Shown: positions 8,406-18,482, numbered from the stretch's first letter. The stretch is 64,000 nucleotides of DNA from Pseudomonas akapageensis (GCF_011355085.1 NZ_VXCP01000002.1:372001-436000), one strand, 5' to 3'. Numbers and translations are program-made. Notes: generated by a model from the sequence alone, not told the origin.

Positions 8406-9060
8406 TCTCCATCATCTGCGGCTCGGCCAGTTTGAGGCTTGCCATCAGCTGCGCGTATTCATCCCCATTGGCGACCTGCAGCCGCGGGTTGTGGCGGCGC
8501 TCTTCGCCGATGGTCGAGCAGGTCCAGCCCTTGTAGTCGTGGGCCGGGTACACCAGGGTCGTGTCGGGCAGGCTCAACAGGCGTTGCAGGCTGTTCCACG
8601 CGTCGTGGGCATTGCCGTTCTGGAAGTCGGTGCGACCGGTGCCGCGGATCAGCAGGGTGTCGCCGCTGAACAGGCAGGCCGGTTCCTGGTCCTGGGGCCA
8701 GAGCACGAAGCAATAGGAGTCGTCGGTGTGCCCGGGCGTGTGCCAGGCCACGAGGCTGCGCTTTCCGAAATCCAGATGCTGGCCATCGTGAAAGGAGAAG
8801 CTGGCGCAGCTGGCGGGGTTCGGCTCGCCAAACCCGGCGGCGCAACCGGTACGATCGCGCAACAGGCCCAGGGCGGTGATGTGATCAGCATGGGTATGGG
8901 TGTCGATGGCCATCGACAGGCGCAGTTCCAGTTCATCGAGCAGGTGCAGATAGTCTTCGAGCTTGTCTCTGACCGGATCGATCAGGAGTGCTTCCCCCTG
9001 GTCTGCCAGCAGATAGCTGTAGGTGCTGCTCTGGCTGTGGATAAGTTGCCGAATCAGCAT
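8368..9060 (-). CDS. ETHE1-like MBL-fold metallohydrolase (probable persulfide dioxygenase)
   Basis: This encodes 230 residues. The metallo-beta-lactamase motif THTHADHIT is at about residues 54-62, WHTPGHTDDS supplies the next metal His, and FSGDTLLIRGTGRTDFQ the metal Asp. The last motif and the spacing are typical of ETHE1/persulfide dioxygenases, which use one iron to oxidise glutathione persulfide to sulfite. Glyoxalase II or a generic MBL hydrolase is less likely because of the GTGRTDFQ element. The C-terminus VPANRACGRV is close to the usual family end. The 3' end overlaps the small downstream gene by 38 bp. Confidence 0.85.
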   Translation of the reverse strand: MLIRQLIHSQSSTYSYLLADQGEALLIDPVRDKLEDYLHLLDELELRLSMAIDTHTHADHITALGLLRDRTGCAAGFGEPNPASCASFSFHDGQHLDFGKRSLVAWHTPGHTDDSYCFVLWPQDQEPACLFSGDTLLIRGTGRTDFQNGNAHDAWNSLQRLLSLPDTTLVYPAHDYKGWTCSTIGEERRHNPRLQVANGDEYAQLMASLKLAEPQMMEIAVPANRACGRV

Positions 9061-9144
9061 TGCCGTGCTCCTGAATGGCTATGGCGGCATTCGATTATGG
9101 GAAATCCGGAGCCATGGGCCATAAGCCATTGTGGACCGCTTTTG

Positions 9145-11148
9145 TCAGCCTTGCCTGGCTTTGCCGCGTATCAGATTGCGCAGGGCAAAGCGATTGGGAT
9201 GACAGGCTTCGGCGACGCTGCGCGGCAGTGGCAGGGGCTCATTGTCCAGCCAGGCGGCGATCAGCTCGCCGGACAAGGGCGCGGTAATCAAGCCCCGCGA
9301 GCCATGGCCACTGTTGACGTACAGGCCGTCCAGCCACGGGCAGGGCTGGTCGGGGATTTGCCGGGCGTCCTTGGCCAGTACCGCGTAGATTTCGCTGAAT
9401 GCCGCAGTGTCCGCCACCGGACCGACGATGGGCAGGTAGTCCGGACTCGTGCAGCGGAAGGCGGCGCGCCCCTGGAGCTGTTCTGGCGGCAGTTGCTCGA
9501 CCTGCAAGCGGCTGGCGAGGTCTGTGGATATCTCCGCGAGCAGTTGCAGATTGCCGGCGTGTTCGGCTGCGGTGGGCGTCAGGTCATCGCTGTGGAAATC
9601 GAAACTGGCGCCCAGGGTGTGTTCGCCCTCGCGGGCCGGCGCCACATAGCCTTCGGCGCAGACCACCGTGCGCAAGGCCCGGCTTTGCTCGGTCTGGTCC
9701 AGGCGGGTGATCTGGCCGCGGATACGCTTGAGCGGTAGATCGGCCGTGGCGGCAAACTGGCGTACGTCGGCGGCCCCGGCAAGGATCGCTACCGGGGCAC
9801 TGGCCAGCAGACGTTCACCGTCCCAGGCCTGCCACTGCCCGTCGACCCTGTGCAATTGCAGCACGGCATGATGGGGCAACAGCTGGATATTGGGGTGCCT
9901 GGCCTGCCAGTGACACAGGGCAGGGGGGTGGACCCAACCGCCTTCGGGAAAGTACAGCCCGCCACTGTCCAGGCCGATGCCGGCTACCGCCTGAGCCTCG
10001 GCCCGCTCCAGCACGCGTAATAGATCCGGGGAGAAAGCTTGGGCGAGCTGGCCCTGACGTTTGGCTTCCTTGTCGTCGAACGCCAGTTGCAGCACGCCGC
10101 AGCTGTCCCAGTCGGTGCCGCGTTGCAGCTGTTCAAGCAGGCGGCGGGTATGGCCGAAGCCACTGAGTATCAACTGCGAAAGCGCCGTGCCATGGGCTGA
10201 AAGCTTGAGGTAAAGCACACCCTGGGGATTTCCCGAGGCCTCCGCGGCAGGTTGGGCATGGCGCTCCAGCAGGCTCACTTGCCAGCCGCGCATGGCCAGG
10301 CTGTGGGCCGTGGCGCAGCCGGCAAGGCCGGCACCGATCACCAGGGCGTGGCGTTGCGAAACCCTGGTGTGCGGGCGGGCGAACCAGGGCGCCGGTGCGG
10401 CAGGTGCCGGGATGTCATCGGGCCAGGTATTGAAGACGCCGCGCAGGATTTCCCATTTGTGGCCGATGCCGGGTACCCGTTTCATGGTGAAGCCGGCGGC
10501 CTTGAGAGCGCGCCGTACCCAGCCGGTGCTGGTAAAGGTACCCAGTGTGGCCCCGGGGGCCGACAGGCGTGCCAGTTGCGCAAAGAGTTCCGGGGTCCAC
10601 ATTTCCGGATTCCTGGACGGCGCGAAGCCATCGAGGAACCAGGCATCGACCTGGCCATCGAGCTGGGGCAGTTGTTCCAGCGCATCGCCGACCAGCAGGG
10701 TCAGGGTCACCCGGCCCTGGTCGAAGATAAAGCGCTGGAAGCCACCATGCACGGCCACGTACTGCTTGAGCAGCGGCTCGGCGAAGGGCGCCAGCTGCGG
10801 CCAGAGTGTCAGTGCCCGATTCAGGTCGGCGGGGCTCAGCGGGAATTTTTCCACGCTGACGAAGTGCAACCGGGCGCCCTTCGGCGCGCATGCGGCGAAC
10901 AACTGCCAGGCACAGAGAAAATTCAGGCCGGTGCCGAATCCGGTTTCGCCGATCACCAGGCGCCCATCCGCGCCAAGCTCGCTGAAGCGACGTTGCAGCT
11001 GGTTCTGCTCGATGAACACGTGGCGCGTCTCGTTGAGGGCCGATTCATCGGAGAAATAAACGTCATCGAATACCCGCGAGCGCGGGCGACCCTGGTCGTC
11101 CCAATCGATCTGGGCGTGGAAGGCGTGTGAGGAGGGCAGGTGGCTCAT
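9145..11148 (-). CDS. mnmC: Bifunctional tRNA mnm5s2U biosynthesis enzyme MnmC
   Basis: This encodes 667 residues, the full length of the fused enzyme. The N-terminal half is the SAM-dependent methyltransferase (MnmC2), with VIGETGFGTGLNFL at 65-78 and DAWFLDGFAPSRNPEMW as the active-site region. The C-terminal half is the FAD-dependent oxidase (MnmC1), with the dinucleotide motif VIGAGLAGCATAHSLAMRGW starting near residue 269. Together they convert cmnm5(s2)U34 to nm5(s2)U and then mnm5(s2)U in tRNAs such as Lys and Glu. It is transcribed away from pap. The ribosome binding site is weak (GCCGAGC). Confidence 0.95.
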   Translation of the reverse strand: MSHLPSSHAFHAQIDWDDQGRPRSRVFDDVYFSDESALNETRHVFIEQNQLQRRFSELGADGRLVIGETGFGTGLNFLCAWQLFAACAPKGARLHFVSVEKFPLSPADLNRALTLWPQLAPFAEPLLKQYVAVHGGFQRFIFDQGRVTLTLLVGDALEQLPQLDGQVDAWFLDGFAPSRNPEMWTPELFAQLARLSAPGATLGTFTSTGWVRRALKAAGFTMKRVPGIGHKWEILRGVFNTWPDDIPAPAAPAPWFARPHTRVSQRHALVIGAGLAGCATAHSLAMRGWQVSLLERHAQPAAEASGNPQGVLYLKLSAHGTALSQLILSGFGHTRRLLEQLQRGTDWDSCGVLQLAFDDKEAKRQGQLAQAFSPDLLRVLERAEAQAVAGIGLDSGGLYFPEGGWVHPPALCHWQARHPNIQLLPHHAVLQLHRVDGQWQAWDGERLLASAPVAILAGAADVRQFAATADLPLKRIRGQITRLDQTEQSRALRTVVCAEGYVAPAREGEHTLGASFDFHSDDLTPTAAEHAGNLQLLAEISTDLASRLQVEQLPPEQLQGRAAFRCTSPDYLPIVGPVADTAAFSEIYAVLAKDARQIPDQPCPWLDGLYVNSGHGSRGLITAPLSGELIAAWLDNEPLPLPRSVAEACHPNRFALRNLIRGKARQG

Positions 11149-11277
11149 GTTCGGCTCGGCAGCAGCAAGACAGGCATTCTAGCCGATCGTTTGCGCTTGC
11201 CGGTGGTTGATACATTTTCTCGAAACGACGGCGTCGATGATCCGCTAATCTTGAACATTCGATGAAGGGAGACAGGT

Positions 11278-12777
11278 ATGTTCGAATCCGCCGAGATCGG
11301 CCACGCGATTGACAAGGAAACCTACGACGCTGAAGTCCCCGCACTGCGCGAAGCCTTGCTCGAAGCGCAGATAGAGCTCAAGCACCAGGCGCGTTCCCAG
11401 GTGATCGTGCTGATCAATGGCATCGAAGGCGCCGGCAAGGGTGAGACGGTCAAACTGCTCAACGAGTGGATGGACCCGCGCCTGATCGAGGTGCGGACCT
11501 TCGACCAGCAAACCGATGAAGAACTGGCCCGGCCACCGGCCTGGCGCTACTGGCGGCAACTGCCGGCCAAGGGGCGGATGGGTATTCTGTTCGGCAACTG
11601 GTATAGCCAGATGCTGCAGGGGCGGGTGCATGGCGAGTTCAAGGATGCCGTTCTGGATCAGGCCATCAACGGCGCCGAGCGTCTCGAGCAGATGCTCTGC
11701 GATGAAGGCGCCTTGATCATCAAGTTCTGGTTTCACCTATCCAAGAAGCAGATGAAGGCACGGCTCAAGTCCTTGAAGGATGATCCCCTGCATAGCTGGC
11801 GCATCAGCCCGCTGGATTGGCAGCAGTCCGAGACCTATGACCGCTTCGTACGCTTTGGCGAGCGGGTGCTGCGCCGCACCAGCCGCGACTATGCGCCCTG
11901 GCATGTGATCGAGGGCGTCGACCCGAATTACCGCAGCCTCGCGGTCGGCCGGATTCTGCTCGAAGCCATGCAGGCGGCCCTGCAGACCCCACCGCAGGAG
12001 ACGCACAAGCCCAGCATCGCGCCGGTGGGGGAAAGCATCGACCAGCGCAGCTTGCTCGACAGCCTGGACCTGAGCGTGAGTCTGTCCAAGGAAGACTATG
12101 AAGAGCAGCTGGTTGCCGAGCAGGCCCGACTGTCCGGCTTGCTGCGCGACAAGCGCATGCGCCGGCATGCGCTGATCACGGTGTTCGAGGGCAATGACGC
12201 TGCGGGCAAGGGCGGCGCGATCCGCCGTGTCGCCGCGGCGCTGGACCCGCGCCAATATGCCATCGTGCCCATCGCCGCGCCCACCCAGGACGAGATTGCC
12301 CAACCTTATCTGTGGCGCTTTTGGCGGCAGATTCCGGCGCGCGGCAAGTTCACCGTGTTCGATCGTTCCTGGTATGGCCGGGTGCTGGTGGAGCGGGTCG
12401 AAGGCTTCTGCAGCAAGGCCGACTGGATGCGTGCCTATGGCGAAATCAACGATTTCGAAGAGCAACTGAGCGATGCCGGCGTCGTGGTGGTGAAGTTCTG
12501 GCTGGCAATCGACAAGGAAACCCAACTCGAACGCTTCAAGGAGCGCGAGCAGATCCCCTTCAAGCGCTTCAAGATCACCGAAGAAGACTGGCGCAATCGT
12601 GACAAGTGGGACCTGTACCGCGCTGCCGTCGGTGACATGGTCGATCGCACCAGCACCGAAATCGCGCCCTGGACCCTGGTCGAGGCCAATGACAAGCGCT
12701 GGGCGCGGGTCAAGGTGCTGCGCACCATCAACGAAGCGCTGGAGGCTGCCTTCAAGACTGACAAGAAGTCCGGATAG
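11278..12777 (+). CDS. pap: Polyphosphate:AMP phosphotransferase (class II PPK2)
   Basis: This encodes 499 residues made of two PPK2 domains in tandem. The first has a Walker-A-like GIEGAGKGET at about 48-57, and the second has GNDAAGKGGAIRR at about 304-316. The paired architecture and length are those of Pap, which makes ADP from AMP and polyphosphate; in this class the C-terminal domain is usually the catalytic one. The DRSWYGRVLVERVEGF segment of the second domain is the PPK2 lid region. AAGGGAG precedes the ATG. It is probably transcribed alone, since the thiolase gene starts 111 bp later. Confidence 0.93.
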   Translation: MFESAEIGHAIDKETYDAEVPALREALLEAQIELKHQARSQVIVLINGIEGAGKGETVKLLNEWMDPRLIEVRTFDQQTDEELARPPAWRYWRQLPAKGRMGILFGNWYSQMLQGRVHGEFKDAVLDQAINGAERLEQMLCDEGALIIKFWFHLSKKQMKARLKSLKDDPLHSWRISPLDWQQSETYDRFVRFGERVLRRTSRDYAPWHVIEGVDPNYRSLAVGRILLEAMQAALQTPPQETHKPSIAPVGESIDQRSLLDSLDLSVSLSKEDYEEQLVAEQARLSGLLRDKRMRRHALITVFEGNDAAGKGGAIRRVAAALDPRQYAIVPIAAPTQDEIAQPYLWRFWRQIPARGKFTVFDRSWYGRVLVERVEGFCSKADWMRAYGEINDFEEQLSDAGVVVVKFWLAIDKETQLERFKEREQIPFKRFKITEEDWRNRDKWDLYRAAVGDMVDRTSTEIAPWTLVEANDKRWARVKVLRTINEALEAAFKTDKKSG

Positions 12778-12888
12778 TTCATCTGTGACGGATGGGTTTT
12801 CATACAGAACCTGAATGATCATCGCAGAAGGTGATCATGCAGTTTTATGCTCGGAGAACTTAACCGATAACCACAAGAGGGCAGTGCC

Positions 12889-14073
12889 ATGCGTGAAGTA
12901 GTGATCGTCGATAGCGTGCGGACCGGGCTGGCCAAGTCCTTTCGAGGCAAGTTCAACCAGACCCGTCCGGATGACATGGCGGCCCATTGTGTCAACGCCT
13001 TGCTCGAGCGCAATGGCATCGACCCGGCGACTGTCGAAGACTGCATCGTCGGCGCCGGTTCCAACGAGGGTGCCCAGGGGTTCAATATCGGTCGCAACGT
13101 CGCCGTGCTCTCGCGCCTGGGCACCGGCACGGCCGGGATGACCCTCAATCGCTTCTGCTCCTCGGGCCTGCAGGCCATTGCCATTGCGGCCAACCAGATC
13201 GCTTCGGGCTGCAGCGATATCATCGTGGCCGGTGGTGTGGAGTCCATCAGCCTGACCCTCAAGAGCGTCAATCAGGACCATTTGATCAACCCTGCGCTCA
13301 AGGACCTGAACCCCGGCATTTACATGCCTATGGGGCAGACTGCCGAAATCGTAGCCAGGCGCTACAACGTCAGCCGCCAGGAGCAGGATCAGTACGCCCT
13401 GCAAAGCCAGCAGCGTACCGCCAGGGCCCAGGCAGCCGGGTTGTTCAAGGATGAAATCGTGCCGATGTCCACCCGTTTCCTGGTGGAAGACAAGGCCACG
13501 GGGCAGCAGGAATGGCGCGAAGGTGTGGTTTTCGACGACGACTGCAACCGCCCGGACACGACGCTCGAGAGCCTGGCCGGCTTGAAGCCGGCGTTCGCTG
13601 AAGATGGCTCGGTGACGGCCGGCAATGCTTCGCAACTGTCCGACGGGGCGTCCATGACGCTGGTCATGAGCCTTGAGCGGGCGCAGGCGCTGGGACTGAC
13701 GCCGCGGGCGATTTTCCGTGGCTTTACCGTTGCCGGTTGCGAACCCGACGAAATGGGCATCGGCCCGGTGTTCGCCGTACCGAAACTGCTCAAGGCCAAT
13801 GGCCTGAGCGTGGCGGATGTCGACCTGTGGGAGTTAAATGAAGCCTTCGCCTCGCAGTGCCTGTATTGCCGTGATCGCCTGGAAATCGACAACGAGAAAT
13901 ACAATGTGAACGGTGGTTCCATTTCCATTGGTCATCCGTTCGGCATGACCGGGTCGCGTCAGGTCGGGCATCTGGTGCGTGAGCTTTCGCGGCGCAACGT
14001 GCGCTATGGCGTGGTGACGATGTGTGTGGGTGGCGGGATGGGGGCGGCCGGTCTGTTCGAAGCTGTTAGCTGA
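12889..14073 (+). CDS. Acetyl-CoA C-acyltransferase (thiolase)
   Basis: This encodes 394 residues, the normal length for a thiolase. The catalytic residues are C90 (NRFCSSGLQA), H349 (ISIGHPFGMTGSR) and C379 (MCVGGGMGAAG). It has an FA-oxidation thiolase (FadA/FadI-like) appearance, with NEAFASQCLYC before the C-terminal active-site block. It carries out CoA-dependent cleavage of 3-oxoacyl-CoA, or the reverse condensation. It stands alone here, without a fadB partner, so its pathway (fatty acid, branched-chain or aromatic degradation) is not decided. AGAGGG precedes the ATG. A REP cluster follows directly. Confidence 0.92.
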   Translation: MREVVIVDSVRTGLAKSFRGKFNQTRPDDMAAHCVNALLERNGIDPATVEDCIVGAGSNEGAQGFNIGRNVAVLSRLGTGTAGMTLNRFCSSGLQAIAIAANQIASGCSDIIVAGGVESISLTLKSVNQDHLINPALKDLNPGIYMPMGQTAEIVARRYNVSRQEQDQYALQSQQRTARAQAAGLFKDEIVPMSTRFLVEDKATGQQEWREGVVFDDDCNRPDTTLESLAGLKPAFAEDGSVTAGNASQLSDGASMTLVMSLERAQALGLTPRAIFRGFTVAGCEPDEMGIGPVFAVPKLLKANGLSVADVDLWELNEAFASQCLYCRDRLEIDNEKYNVNGGSISIGHPFGMTGSRQVGHLVRELSRRNVRYGVVTMCVGGGMGAAGLFEAVS

Positions 14074-14091
14074 GATTTATGTTGCCCGTGA

Positions 14092-14270
14092 GGGCCTCAT
14101 CGCGGGCAAGTCGAATCGTCGCACCGCCGCTCCCACAGGGGATCTCCACAAATCCCATGCCGACCTCTGTGGGAGCTGGCTTGCCAGCGATGGTATCAAT
14201 TCGGTGAAGCAGACAAACCGGGTTGCCAGCATCGCAGGCAAGTCGAGTCGTCGCACCGCAGCTCCCACAG
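14092..14270. repeat. Cluster of three REP-like units
   Basis: Three units lie in the 309-bp gap between the thiolase and EamA genes. Units 1 and 3 (14105-14137 and 14237-14269) are long 33-nt elements reading GGCAAGTCGA(A/G)TCGTCGCACC and ending in CTCCCACA. Unit 2 (14167-14193) is the short canonical type, TGTGGGAGCTGGCTTGCCAG, in the opposite orientation. Nothing else is recognisable in this gap except the GAGG ribosome binding site before 14383. Confidence 0.85.
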
Positions 14271-14382
14271 AGCAAACTAAACACTTACCGCCCATTCCGC
14301 TCCACAACTGTTCCTGTGTGAAAATTCTTACAGCGCTTAGAATCGTGCTTTATCCCGCCCCCCAGGGATCTCGAGGCTGGTC

Positions 14383-15345
14383 ATGCACATTTCATCCGGA
14401 CGTTGGGTCTACGGTCTTCTCCTGTCATTGTTGACCGCATTCCTGTGGGGCATTCTGCCGATCAAGTTGAAGCAGGTCCTGCAGACCATGGATCCGGTGA
14501 CGGTCACCTGGTATCGGCTGATGGTTTCCGGCGGCGTTTTGTTTGCCTACCTGGCTTTCGTCAAGCGCCTGCCGAGCTTCACAGGCCTGGGGCGCAGGAA
14601 CATCGGCCTGGTGCTGTTGGCAGTGGCGGGGCTGGTGGGTAACTACGTGTGTTACTTGTTCGGCCTGAAACTGGTCAGCCCGGGTACCGCGCAACTGGTT
14701 ATCCAGATGGGCCCCATCCTGCTGCTGCTCGGCAGCGTGTTCATTTTCAAGGAACGCTTCACCCTGACCCAGGGCATTGGCCTGGCCATTTTGCTGGCGG
14801 GATTCGGGATGTTTTTCAACCAGCGTCTGGAAGAATTGCTGACTTCGCTGAGCCAATACACCGCCGGTGTATTGATTACGCTGCTGGCCGCGGCGGTCTG
14901 GACCTTTTATGCCCTGGGCCAGAAACAACTGCTGACGGTGTGGAACTCGGTGCAGGTGATGATGCTGATCTACCTGCTGTGTGCACTGGTCCTCACGCCC
15001 TGGGCGCACCCGCTGGAGGTGCTGCAACTGAGCCCGCTGCAAGGCTGGTTGTTGCTGGCCTGCTGCCTCAACACGCTGGTGGCCTACGGGGCCTTCGCCG
15101 AAGCCCTGGCCCATTGGGAAGCTTCACGTGTCAGCGCGACACTGGCTATCACGCCGCTGGTGACCTTCGGCGCCGTGGCCGTGGCGGCGCAGATCTGGCC
15201 GGACTATGTCCCCAAAGAAGAGATCAACGGCTTGGGCTACACCGGCGCCATGATCGTCGTCCTGGGCTCGGCATTGACGGCGCTGGGGCCGTCGATTCTG
15301 GCAGGTTGGCGGGCGCGCCGCCTGAGGATTGCCGGACAACATTAG
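14383..15345 (+). CDS. EamA/DMT superfamily transporter
   Basis: This encodes 320 residues with ten predicted transmembrane helices in two EamA repeats. The first repeat starts at residue 9 (YGLLLSLLTAFLWGILPIKL) and the second near 165 (AGVLITLLAAAVWTFYALG). It belongs to the drug/metabolite transporter superfamily, whose members export amino acids, nucleobases or other small metabolites. The substrate is unknown. Its stop codon overlaps the stop of the convergent oxidoreductase gene: TAG at 15343-15345 on this strand and TAA at 15344-15342 on the other. Confidence 0.88.
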   Translation: MHISSGRWVYGLLLSLLTAFLWGILPIKLKQVLQTMDPVTVTWYRLMVSGGVLFAYLAFVKRLPSFTGLGRRNIGLVLLAVAGLVGNYVCYLFGLKLVSPGTAQLVIQMGPILLLLGSVFIFKERFTLTQGIGLAILLAGFGMFFNQRLEELLTSLSQYTAGVLITLLAAAVWTFYALGQKQLLTVWNSVQVMMLIYLLCALVLTPWAHPLEVLQLSPLQGWLLLACCLNTLVAYGAFAEALAHWEASRVSATLAITPLVTFGAVAVAAQIWPDYVPKEEINGLGYTGAMIVVLGSALTALGPSILAGWRARRLRIAGQH

Positions 15346-15965
15346 GTACCGATCTGCCGTCCCAGGGCTTCGGTCTGATGCAGCCATTGCTGGCGCTGTT
15401 CCTCCGTGGAGGACTGCGCCGGGGCGAATTCCTTCAGGTGCAGGGTCTTGACTCCGCAGAAGCCCAGGGTGGTGCGTATCATCTGTTTATGCGCCGGGGC
15501 CCCATATTTCCAGCGGAAATAGTGCGGCGAAGTGTCCATGGTCACCAGCAGGTCGGCGCTGCGGCCCAGCAACAGCTTGTTGGCCTGGTCTTCGCGACCA
15601 TGGGCCTTGAAGGCGAAACCGGGCAACAAGACCCGGTCCAGAAAGCCCTTGAGCAATGCAGGCAGCCCGCCCCACCAGATGGGATAGACGAACACCAGAT
15701 GTTCGGCCCAGTGAATCTGCCGCTGGGCTTCGAGCAGGTCCGGCTCCAGCGGTTGCGATTGTTCGTAGCCGCTGTGCAGCACAGGGTCGAATTTCAGCTC
15801 GCCAAGGCGGATCACTCGTACCACATGACCACCACTGCGGGCGCCCTGGGCATAGGCTTCACCCAGGGCATGACCAAGGCTGATGGTCTTCGGCGTGCCG
15901 AAAATCATCAGGATGCGTTTGCCGTCACCTTCAAGGGCGGTGGCGCCGCTTTTACGCTCAACCAT
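15342..15965 (-). CDS. Flavodoxin-fold NAD(P)H:quinone oxidoreductase
   Basis: This encodes 207 residues from ATG 15965; upstream codons in frame overlap fumC too deeply and are not conserved-looking. The FMN phosphate loop [17 protein letters not shown] is at about residues 22-38, and [20 protein letters not shown] is the diagnostic motif of the NQO/MdaB-like flavodoxin-2 family. It reduces quinones or related electron acceptors with NAD(P)H. The start lies 8 bp inside the end of fumC, so the two are translationally coupled; the same pair occurs at fumC2 in P. aeruginosa. Physiological substrate unknown. Confidence 0.87.
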   Translation of the reverse strand: MVERKSGATALEGDGKRILMIFGTPKTISLGHALGEAYAQGARSGGHVVRVIRLGELKFDPVLHSGYEQSQPLEPDLLEAQRQIHWAEHLVFVYPIWWGGLPALLKGFLDRVLLPGFAFKAHGREDQANKLLLGRSADLLVTMDTSPHYFRWKYGAPAHKQMIRTTLGFCGVKTLHLKEFAPAQSSTEEQRQQWLHQTEALGRQIGT

Positions 15966-17352
15966 TCTTGCCGGCCTCGAGCATGCTTTCCGGGCGCACC
16001 CACAGGTCGAATTCGGCATCGGTCAGGTAACCCAGCGCCAGCGCCGCTTCGCGCAGCGTCCGGCCGTCGGCATAGGCTTTCTTGGCGATTTCCGCGGCCT
16101 TGTCGTAGCCGATATGCGGGTTCAGTGCAGTGACCAGCATCAGGCCCTGCTCCAGGTGTCTGGCCATTTGCTCTGGGTCGGGTTCCAGGCCCGCGATGCA
16201 ATGCTGCTGGAAGTTGCTGCAGCCATCGGCAAGCAAGCCGATCGATTGCAGCAGGTTATGAATGATCACCGGCTTGAAGACGTTGAGTTGCAGATGGCCC
16301 TGGCTGGCGGCAAAGCCCACCGCAACGTCATTGCCCATTACCTGGCAGGCGATCATCGACAGGGCCTCGCATTGGGTCGGGTTGACCTTGCCGGGCATGA
16401 TCGAACTACCCGGTTCGTTGGCCGGCAGGCGCACTTCGGCGATCCCTGCGCGTGGGCCGGAGCCCAGCAGACGCAGGTCGTTGGCCAGTTTCATCAGTGT
16501 CACCGCCAGGGTTTTCAAGGCCCCGGACAGTGTGGTCAGAGGTTCATGACCGGCCAATGCGGCAAATTTGTTCGGTGCGGTGACGAATGGCAGGCCCGAC
16601 AGTGCGGCCAGTTCAGCAGCCATCGCCTCGGCGAATCCATGGGGCGAATTCAGGCCAGTGCCTACGGCGGTACCGCCCTGGGCCAGTTCACAGACGGCCG
16701 GCAGGGCGGCGCGAATGGCGCGCTGGGCGTAATCGAGCTGAGCGACGAACGCCGACATTTCCTGACCGAAGGTAATGGGCGTCGCGTCCATCATGTGGGT
16801 GCGGCCGGTCTTGACCAGGTGTTGATGGCGCACCGCAAGCTCGGCCAGCCCGTCGGACAGGTCGGCAATGGACGGCAGCAGATGCTCTTGCACGGCCTTG
16901 ACCGTGGCAATGTGCATGGCCGTGGGGAAGCAATCGTTGGAGCTCTGCGAGCGATTGACGTGATCGTTCGGGTGTACCGGATTTTTGCCACCGCGGCCTT
17001 TGCCCGCCAGTTCGTTCGCGCGACCGGCGATCACTTCGTTGACGTTCATGTTGCTTTGGGTGCCACTGCCGGTCTGCCAGACGACGAGCGGGAATTGGTC
17101 GTCGTGTTGGCCGCCGAGCACTTCGTCGGCGGCCTGTTCGATCAACCGGGCAATGTCCGCCGGAAGGTCTCCGTTGCGGTTGTTGACGCGTGCGGCGGCT
17201 TTTTTTATCAGTGCCAGGGCATGCAGGACATCCAGCGGCATGCGTTCCTTGCCGATCGCAAAATTGATCAGTGAGCGCTGAGTCTGGGCACCCCAGTAGG
17301 CTTGATCGGGAACTTCTACCTGACCAAGGCTGTCAGTTTCGATACGGCTCAT
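15958..17352 (-). CDS. fumC: Class II fumarate hydratase
   Basis: This encodes 464 residues starting at ATG 17352, preceded by AAAGGAG at the right spacing; the open frame extends 18 codons further but without a better start. The fumarase/aspartase signature [11 protein letters not shown] is present, with the catalytic Ser in the loop, and [15 protein letters not shown] and [14 protein letters not shown] form the substrate site. It is the iron-free, stable fumarase of the TCA cycle. In pseudomonads fumC copies are often induced under iron limitation or oxidative stress. The neighbours (flavodoxin oxidoreductase, DUF2059, bolA) match the fumC2 locus of P. aeruginosa. Confidence 0.95.
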   Translation of the reverse strand: MSRIETDSLGQVEVPDQAYWGAQTQRSLINFAIGKERMPLDVLHALALIKKAAARVNNRNGDLPADIARLIEQAADEVLGGQHDDQFPLVVWQTGSGTQSNMNVNEVIAGRANELAGKGRGGKNPVHPNDHVNRSQSSNDCFPTAMHIATVKAVQEHLLPSIADLSDGLAELAVRHQHLVKTGRTHMMDATPITFGQEMSAFVAQLDYAQRAIRAALPAVCELAQGGTAVGTGLNSPHGFAEAMAAELAALSGLPFVTAPNKFAALAGHEPLTTLSGALKTLAVTLMKLANDLRLLGSGPRAGIAEVRLPANEPGSSIMPGKVNPTQCEALSMIACQVMGNDVAVGFAASQGHLQLNVFKPVIIHNLLQSIGLLADGCSNFQQHCIAGLEPDPEQMARHLEQGLMLVTALNPHIGYDKAAEIAKKAYADGRTLREAALALGYLTDAEFDLWVRPESMLEAGKNG

Positions 17353-17533
17353 GCTGCTCTCACTCCTTTGTGGTCTGATTTCGCAGTTTAGGTCTTGATT
17401 CGACACTTCGGTTCCATTGATCCATGATCTGACGGTAACCTCTCAACGTAACCAGGGTTGAGCCCTGCACCTTCGTGGGCGCAGAATGTTCAACTCAGAG
17501 GTGAAACCTCGCCTGCCAATTAAAGGAAACCCG

Positions 17534-18070
17534 ATGACTCGTCTTCGTGCCATTTGCACCGCAGTTGCTCTGGTCTGCGCCAGCGGCCAGGTCTTCGCCG
17601 CTACCCCCAGCCATGAGGCCAGCGCCGACGCCTTCCTGAAGATGGCGCATGCCGACAAGCTTGGCACCCCGGTGTACATGCAAGTTCAGCAAATGTTTGC
17701 CCAGCGCTTCGAACAGACCAAGGCCCCGGCGTCGAAAAAAGCCGTGCTCGATACCTACCAGGCCAAGGCCAATGCCGCGCTGGACCAGGCCATCGGCTGG
17801 AACAAGCTCAAGCCTGACATGATCAAGCTGTACACCGACAACTTCAGTGAACAGGAACTCAAGGACCTGGTCGCCTTCTATCAATCGCCACTGGGCCGCA
17901 AAGTCCTGGAAAAAATGCCGGTCGTGACCCAGAAATCCGCACAGCTGACCCAGCAGAAACTGGAAAGCGCCGTGCCTGTGGTCAACAAGCTGCTGGCCGA
18001 CATGACCAAGGAACTGGACCCGGCGGGTGCCGCCAAGGCTGCCGCCGCAGCACCGGCGAAGAAGCCGTAA
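17534..18070 (+). CDS. DUF2059 secreted protein
   Basis: This encodes 178 residues from ATG 17534 after AAAGGAAA. A signal peptide spans residues 1-22 (ending VFAATPS). The central part contains the DUF2059 signature, LKPDMIKLYTDNFSEQELKD followed by LVAFYQSPLGRKVLEKMPVV, a helical domain found in periplasmic proteins of unknown function. The C-terminus is an Ala/Lys-rich low-complexity tail (AAKAAAAAPAKKP). The stop lies 12 bp before bolA, so the two are likely co-transcribed. Confidence 0.88.
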   Translation: MTRLRAICTAVALVCASGQVFAATPSHEASADAFLKMAHADKLGTPVYMQVQQMFAQRFEQTKAPASKKAVLDTYQAKANAALDQAIGWNKLKPDMIKLYTDNFSEQELKDLVAFYQSPLGRKVLEKMPVVTQKSAQLTQQKLESAVPVVNKLLADMTKELDPAGAAKAAAAAPAKKP

Positions 18071-18082
18071 GCGGAGCCGCTC

Positions 18083-18382
18083 ATGTCCATGCAGCAACGT
18101 ATTGAGCAATCGCTGGCCGTCCTGAAGCCAGAACACCTGCAAGTGCTCGACGAGAGCCACATGCACAGTCGCGGCCTGGAGACGCACTTCAAGGCGGTGC
18201 TGGTCAGCGAGCAGTTCGACGGCCTCAATAGCGTCAAGCGTCATCAGAAAGTGTACGCCACGCTGGGCGAGTTGATGGGGCAATTCCACGCCCTGGCCCT
18301 GCACACGTACACGCCGCAAGAGTGGGAAAAGATCGGCGCAGCCCCGGCATCGCCGACCTGTGCCGGCGGTAGTAAACACTGA
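18083..18382 (+). CDS. bolA: BolA family protein
   Basis: This encodes 99 residues. The BolA fold is shown by LQVLDESHMHSRGLETHFKA and VSEQFDGLNSVKRHQKVYAT, followed by LGELMGQFHALALHTYTPQEW. The conserved His in HALALHTYTP is a ligand for the shared iron-sulfur cluster with monothiol glutaredoxins. BolA proteins take part in Fe-S handling and in morphology and biofilm control. A C-terminal tail with Cys (PTCAGGSKH) extends a little beyond the core. It is co-transcribed with the DUF2059 gene and followed by a strong terminator. Confidence 0.92.
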   Translation: MSMQQRIEQSLAVLKPEHLQVLDESHMHSRGLETHFKAVLVSEQFDGLNSVKRHQKVYATLGELMGQFHALALHTYTPQEWEKIGAAPASPTCAGGSKH

Positions 18383-18407
18383 CCGTCAGTTTTTGCTAGA
18401 ATCCGCA

Positions 18408-18436
18408 ACGCGCCGCCTGTCGGCGCGTTTTTTTTT
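18408..18436 (+). terminator. Rho-independent terminator after bolA
   Basis: ACGCGCCG (18408-18415) pairs with CGGCGCGT (18421-18428) around CCTGT, followed by nine T. Confidence 0.95.
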
Positions 18437-18482
18437 GCATCCGGTCCGCCCTTTGCGAGGGTGACCACCAGGAGAAATACCC

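Noticed and set aside
15883..17274. Plus-strand open frame of 463 codons opposite fumC
   Set aside because: fumC has all signature motifs on the minus strand; the other frame has no recognisable domain.
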